From: JBOGED01 sp050743625
Lineage (GTDB): Bacteria > Actinomycetota > Nitriliruptoria > Euzebyales > Egibacteraceae
Direction: 5' to 3'
Length of the DNA: 18,748 nucleotides
Assembly (NCBI GenBank): GCA_050743625.1
Contig: JBOGED010000370.1
Span: 1 to 18,748 of the forward strand
Translations under genes and position numbers: made by a program
In this document: in pieces, positions 15,519-18,748 of the stretch
How the letters are laid out: the number at the start of each line of letters is the position of its first letter
Numbering within the stretch: position 1 is the stretch's first letter
The notes under the pieces: generated by a model
Seen by the model: only the letters and a program-made list of their open reading frames with translations
Told to the model about the DNA's origin: nothing
Database searches by the model: none

Positions 15519-16886
15519 TTACCCGGCCGCAGTGGCCATCCCACTCCCAAGCGCGACGCCCATGGCATCCGCGAGGTCGCGCCCGCGTCGCAGTTCAAGC
15601 CCAGCGGCCGGGCCATCATACGCAGCGGGCACAAGTGCCTGGCGGAAACCCAATCGTGCGGCCTCAGACAACCGGCGTTCGACCTGAGCGACCGGCCGCA
15701 GCTCGCCGGCGAGACCGACCTCCCCGAGCACAACGAGATCCCGAGGAACGGGCTGTTCCGTTCTACTCGACGCGATCGCGAGGCAGACCGCGAGATCAGC
15801 GGCTGGCTCGATGAGTCGGATACCCCCCACCGTCGAAGCAAACACGTCCCGGTTCGCCAACGCGACCCCTCCACGCTGCTGGCAGACCGCGACCAGCAGG
15901 GAAAGCCGCGCCGAGTCGAGCCCGCTCGCGACACGGCGTGGGTTGCCAAGGGGGCTGTCCACGACCAGCGCTTGGACCTCGCAGGCGACTGGGCGCCTGC
16001 CCTCGAGCGCGAGCGTCACAACGACCCCGGTCGTGCCGTCGGGAGCCGCTCCGACGAATAGCCGGCCAGCGTCGGCGACGGGGCGTAAGCCCTCGCCGGT
16101 CATCTCGAAGCACCCGACCTCACCGACGGGACCGAACCGGTTCTTGACCGCGCGCACCAGCCTCAGCGCGTGATGTCGATCGCCATCCATCTCGCAGACG
16201 ACGTCGACGAGATGCTCGAGCATCCGAGGACCCGCGAGTTGGCCGTCCTTCGTCACATGACCGACCAGGAAGACCGCCATCCCTCGCTGCTTCGCGGCCG
16301 CCACGACCGCGCTCGCGCATTCTCGCACCTGGCTGGGCTGCCCCGGAGCCCCCGGCACGTCCGGGTGCCGGACCGTCTGGATCGAGTCGAGCACCATGAC
16401 CGCGGGGTCGTGATGCTCGACGAGGCCGAGCACCGTGCCGAGATCCGTCTCGGACGCCAGCAGCACATGCGGGTGGAGCGCAGCCAGGCGGTCGGCCCGC
16501 AGTCGCACCTGGCTTGGCGACTCCTCGGCGGACACGTAGAGGACCGGCCCGGCTCCAGTCGCGAGCGCGCGAGCCACCTGGAGCAGCAGGGTCGACTTGC
16601 CGGCCCCCGGCTCTCCCCCGAGCAGCACGACCGACCCCGCGACGAGCCCGCCGCCCAGCACGCGATCGAACTCGCCGATCCCGGTCGGGGCTCTCCGCGC
16701 CTCGTCGGTCGGCACATGCGTGATCGGGGCCGCGGGCTTGATCGTGCGTGACCCGTTGGGATGCGGTGGCTCGGGCTCGCTCTCGACAAGCGACCCCCAC
16801 TCGCCACATCCCGGGCACCGCCCCTCCCACCGGGCCTGCCGATGCCCACACTCGGTGCACTGCGCCACCTTCTTCGTCTTGACCAT
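15519..16886 (-). CDS. radA: DNA repair protein RadA (branch migration ATPase)
   Basis: RadA is a RecA-like hexameric helicase that drives branch migration in recombination repair. It has 455 residues from ATG 16886. The zinc finger is Cys10, Cys13, Cys24, Cys27 (CTECG, CPGCG). Walker A is GGEPGAGKST (90-99), Walker B VMVLDSIQT (163-171), and the RadA-specific KNRFG motif is at 248-252. The C-terminal Lon-protease-like domain lacks the protease dyad, as usual. TTG 16916 would add 10 residues. No ribosome site precedes the ATG; TAACAT at 16899-16894 could be a -10 for a leaderless mRNA, but no -35 fits. The gap to the upstream nicotianamine-synthase-like gene is only 10 bp. Confidence 0.95.
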   Translation of the reverse strand: MVKTKKVAQCTECGHRQARWEGRCPGCGEWGSLVESEPEPPHPNGSRTIKPAAPITHVPTDEARRAPTGIGEFDRVLGGGLVAGSVVLLGGEPGAGKSTLLLQVARALATGAGPVLYVSAEESPSQVRLRADRLAALHPHVLLASETDLGTVLGLVEHHDPAVMVLDSIQTVRHPDVPGAPGQPSQVRECASAVVAAAKQRGMAVFLVGHVTKDGQLAGPRMLEHLVDVVCEMDGDRHHALRLVRAVKNRFGPVGEVGCFEMTGEGLRPVADAGRLFVGAAPDGTTGVVVTLALEGRRPVACEVQALVVDSPLGNPRRVASGLDSARLSLLVAVCQQRGGVALANRDVFASTVGGIRLIEPAADLAVCLAIASSRTEQPVPRDLVVLGEVGLAGELRPVAQVERRLSEAARLGFRQALVPAAYDGPAAGLELRRGRDLADAMGVALGSGMATAAG

Positions 16887-16896
16887 GAAACGGATG

Positions 16897-17721
16897 TTAA
16901 CGGCCCCCTGTGACAACCCCGCCGCCGGTGCGCTCGGCGACGATGACCGAGTTGATCACGTCATGCAAGGGGTGCAGGAGCAGCTTTGGGGTAAATCCGG
17001 ACAAGTCTTCCAGCCGGATTCGGGGGTAGAGCATCGTGCGAAGCTGGTCGGCCGTCCTTGCGAGGAGCACCGCCCCTGGGCGCATCCCCGCCGCGAGGTG
17101 GGCGAGCAGCCGCCTCTTCTCCGCCCGGTCTGCACCCACCAGGGCCGCAAGGAAGACCACGTCGAACCGCTGAAGGCCATCGAAATCAAGCACGTCGCAG
17201 TGGTGAAACCGTAACGCCTGGTCCAGCCCGAGCCGATCGGCCATCTTGACGGCCAACCCGTGCGCTTCGGCCTCGCGCTCGATGCTGTCCACGACCCATC
17301 CGCATCGCCCGGCGATGAGGATCGCGCTCAGCGGCAACGGTCCCGCACCGATAAACGCCGCGGCGCGAATCCCGGCGTAACCCAGCCCGAGCAAAGAATG
17401 GACCTCTAGGTCGACCAGCCTCCGGTAGTTCGCCTCGTAAGGAAATCGCCGCAGCTGGTCTGCCGGGTCGCGGGCGTCAATGATCCGCGAGGCCCACTCA
17501 CGCTCCAGTTGGTACTCCCCCTGCGCGCACAGGCGCCGAAGTGAAGGCGCGATGGTTTGGACGTCGGGGCAGTCGAGGATCCGATGCTCCCCATACGCGG
17601 AGCACATCCGCACGAGATCAGTGAACAACGCGTCGACCTGCGGTGATGGCACGAGAGAGTCGAGGCTGCTCAGCTGGTCATGGACGTGGCGAAGTCGTTG
17701 GATAAGAGAATGACAAGTCAC
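16897..17721 (-). CDS. Nicotianamine synthase family protein (metallophore-type aminobutyrate transferase)
   Basis: This is a 274-residue SAM-dependent enzyme of the nicotianamine synthase family, which transfers aminobutyrate groups from SAM to make metal-chelating nicotianamine or opine metallophore precursors. Family landmarks are present in order: PSPQVDALFTDLVRMC (25-40), FPYEANYRRLVDLE (93-106, including the conserved Glu), FIGAGPLPLSA (123-133, SAM loop), Asp145 after the second strand, DVVFLAALVG (187-196) and HDVINSVIVAE (253-263). The length matches bacterial CntL and archaeal NAS (about 265-275). No opine dehydrogenase, histidine racemase or metal transporter is nearby. It lies 55 bp after mutY and 10 bp before radA, so it may be co-transcribed with repair genes. 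The GTG start at 17721 lacks a ribosome site and a -10 lies just before it. The product is unknown. Confidence 0.85.
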   Translation of the reverse strand: MTCHSLIQRLRHVHDQLSSLDSLVPSPQVDALFTDLVRMCSAYGEHRILDCPDVQTIAPSLRRLCAQGEYQLEREWASRIIDARDPADQLRRFPYEANYRRLVDLEVHSLLGLGYAGIRAAAFIGAGPLPLSAILIAGRCGWVVDSIEREAEAHGLAVKMADRLGLDQALRFHHCDVLDFDGLQRFDVVFLAALVGADRAEKRRLLAHLAAGMRPGAVLLARTADQLRTMLYPRIRLEDLSGFTPKLLLHPLHDVINSVIVAERTGGGVVTGGR

Positions 17722-17729
17722 ACGCGGTG

Positions 17730-17759
17730 ACGCTACACCGCCCCTTCGTAAAGTTGCAA
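17730..17759 (-). promoter_or_regulatory. Candidate promoter of the nicotianamine-synthase-like gene
   Basis: On the minus strand TTGCAA (17759-17754), an 18-bp spacer and TAGCGT (17735-17730) end 8 bp before the GTG at 17721. This suggests its own, nearly leaderless transcript in the 55-bp gap after mutY. The match is moderate. Confidence 0.4.
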
Positions 17760-17776
17760 ACGGATCCCACTACTGG

Positions 17777-18622
17777 TTACCGCGGGAGCTGGAGCGTCTC
17801 GCCGCTCCACTCCGCCAGTCCCTCGGATACGAGCAAACCCGCGATGCGACCGGCGTCCGGAGTGCCAACGGCCGAGACGAGATCCGTGCGCGGGATTCCG
17901 CCCGCACGAAGCGCGTCCACGAGCCGGCCCCGGTAATAGCGGTCCGAGCCCACGAACCGTGACTGTGCTCTCGGGCGGTACGCACCCGTAGCCGCGGGAT
18001 CCGGGCCTCGGCCGTGCCATGCGCAGGCGGCGATTACGGGACATTCCCCGCATCTTGGCGAACGCGAGGTGCATACCTGAGCGCCGAGGTCCATCAAGGC
18101 GTGGCTCCACACACGTGGATCCCCGTCACCCAGGAGGTCGTCGGCGACGCGCTGCGCCGCTGCCCTTCCGAGCGGCTCGCCCGCCACCAGACGAGCGGCC
18201 ACGCGGGCTACGTTCGTGTCCACCGGGGCCGCGCGGCGCCCGAACGCGAACGCGAGCACAGCCCGGGCCGTGTAATCCCCGATGCCCGGGAGCGCGCGGA
18301 GCGCCTCCAGCTCGTCAGGCACTCTCCCGCCATGTCGCTCCAGGATCGCGGCCGCGCAGCGGTGGAGGTTACAGGCTCGCCGGTTGTAGCCAAGCCCCTG
18401 CCACGCGCGCAGGACTTCGGCAAGCGGCGCGGCGGCAAGCGCACCGACGGTCGGGAAGCGCTCGAGGAACGCCCGCCAGGCCGGCTCCACACGCGCGACC
18501 TGCGTCTGCTGGAGCATGACCTCGCTCACCAGGATCGCGTACGGGTCACTCGTGCGCCGCCATCCCAGCGGGCGCGCCCGCGTCGCGTACCAGTCGAGGA
18601 TCTCCTCCTGCACGCGCGTCAC
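17777..18622 (-). CDS. mutY: A/G-specific adenine DNA glycosylase
   Basis: MutY removes adenine mispaired with 8-oxoguanine in base-excision repair. It has 281 residues. The catalytic Glu lies in SEVMLQQTQVARV. The helix-hairpin-helix LPGIGDYTARAV and catalytic Asp in PVDTNVARV follow. The four-cysteine iron-sulfur loop CTSRSPRCGECPVIAAC (C-x6-C-x2-C-x5-C) is intact. After it only about 75 residues remain, so the MutT/NUDIX-like 8-oxoG-sensing domain of E. coli MutY (about 350 residues) is reduced, as is common in actinobacteria. The GTG at 18622 has no clear ribosome site; the GTG at 18613 is an alternative. It is the first gene of the minus-strand run in this window. Confidence 0.93.
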   Translation of the reverse strand: MTRVQEEILDWYATRARPLGWRRTSDPYAILVSEVMLQQTQVARVEPAWRAFLERFPTVGALAAAPLAEVLRAWQGLGYNRRACNLHRCAAAILERHGGRVPDELEALRALPGIGDYTARAVLAFAFGRRAAPVDTNVARVAARLVAGEPLGRAAAQRVADDLLGDGDPRVWSHALMDLGAQVCTSRSPRCGECPVIAACAWHGRGPDPAATGAYRPRAQSRFVGSDRYYRGRLVDALRAGGIPRTDLVSAVGTPDAGRIAGLLVSEGLAEWSGETLQLPR

Positions 18623-18661
18623 GCTAGCCGGGCGTTCCGCACATGGTGGCTGTAGGTGTTT

Positions 18662-18686
18662 CCGCCTTCCCAGACACGAAAGGCGG
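18662..18686. repeat. Inverted repeat upstream of mutY
   Basis: CCGCCTT (18662-18668) and AAGGCGG (18680-18686) form a 7-bp stem with an 11-nt loop, 40 bp before mutY. It could be the terminator of a gene beyond the window or part of the mutY leader. The rest of 18623-18748 shows no gene. Confidence 0.4.
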
Positions 18687-18748
18687 CGTGGAGCTATCGA
18701 TTATCGCCCGAGCGAGAGCCCGTTGACTCCTGTCTCCCGTTTTCCCGC

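Noticed and set aside
15479..15949. N-terminal extension of the disA frame
   Set aside because: Overlaps the radA coding region and has no family similarity; DisA proteins begin near the chosen start.

Overview
The window is GC-rich and almost fully coding. It carries a housekeeping block typical of Actinomycetota on the minus strand: mutY, radA, disA, carD, ispD, ispF, cysS, rlmB and a SigH-type sigma factor. This order resembles the mycobacterial mutY-disA-radA-carD-ispD-ispF-cysS-rlmB region. It also resembles the Bacillus radA-disA-ispD-ispF-cysS-rlmB-sigH run. CarD, DisA, the leaderless-looking start sites and the strong use of GTG/TTG starts fit a high-GC, possibly deep-branching actinobacterium. 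The exact lineage cannot be told from this sequence.

Layout. Positions 1-2128 (minus) hold an M1 aminopeptidase N that runs off the left edge. Positions 2315-4333 (minus) hold a KefB-type cation:proton antiporter fused to two universal-stress-like domains. Positions 4428-5609 (plus) hold a small membrane protein, then a two-gene unit: a 74-residue HTH protein and a tandem Clp-N protein with no ATPase. This unit sits behind a sharp promoter overlaid by two matching inverted repeats. Positions 5773-7711 (plus) hold a solo McrB-like N-terminal domain, a possible 14-codon ORF and an amidohydrolase-fold protein with altered metal ligands. Positions 7726-10550 (minus) hold sigH, rlmB and cysS. A divergent polysaccharide deacetylase (10622-11542, plus) and about 0.9 kb of decayed DNA (a membrane-protein pseudogene and a 36-bp perfect palindrome) separate cysS from ispF. 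Positions 12444-18622 (minus) hold ispF-ispD, carD, disA, radA, a nicotianamine synthase family enzyme and mutY.

How the genes fit together. IspD and IspF are two steps of the MEP isoprenoid pathway and overlap by 4 bp. CysS and RlmB (translation) also overlap by 4 bp. RadA, DisA and MutY serve DNA repair and c-di-AMP signalling, and CarD and SigH serve transcription. The most unusual items are the nicotianamine-synthase-like gene inside the repair block, the HTH/Clp-N pair with its twin operators, and the orphan 36-bp palindrome with a degenerate second copy.
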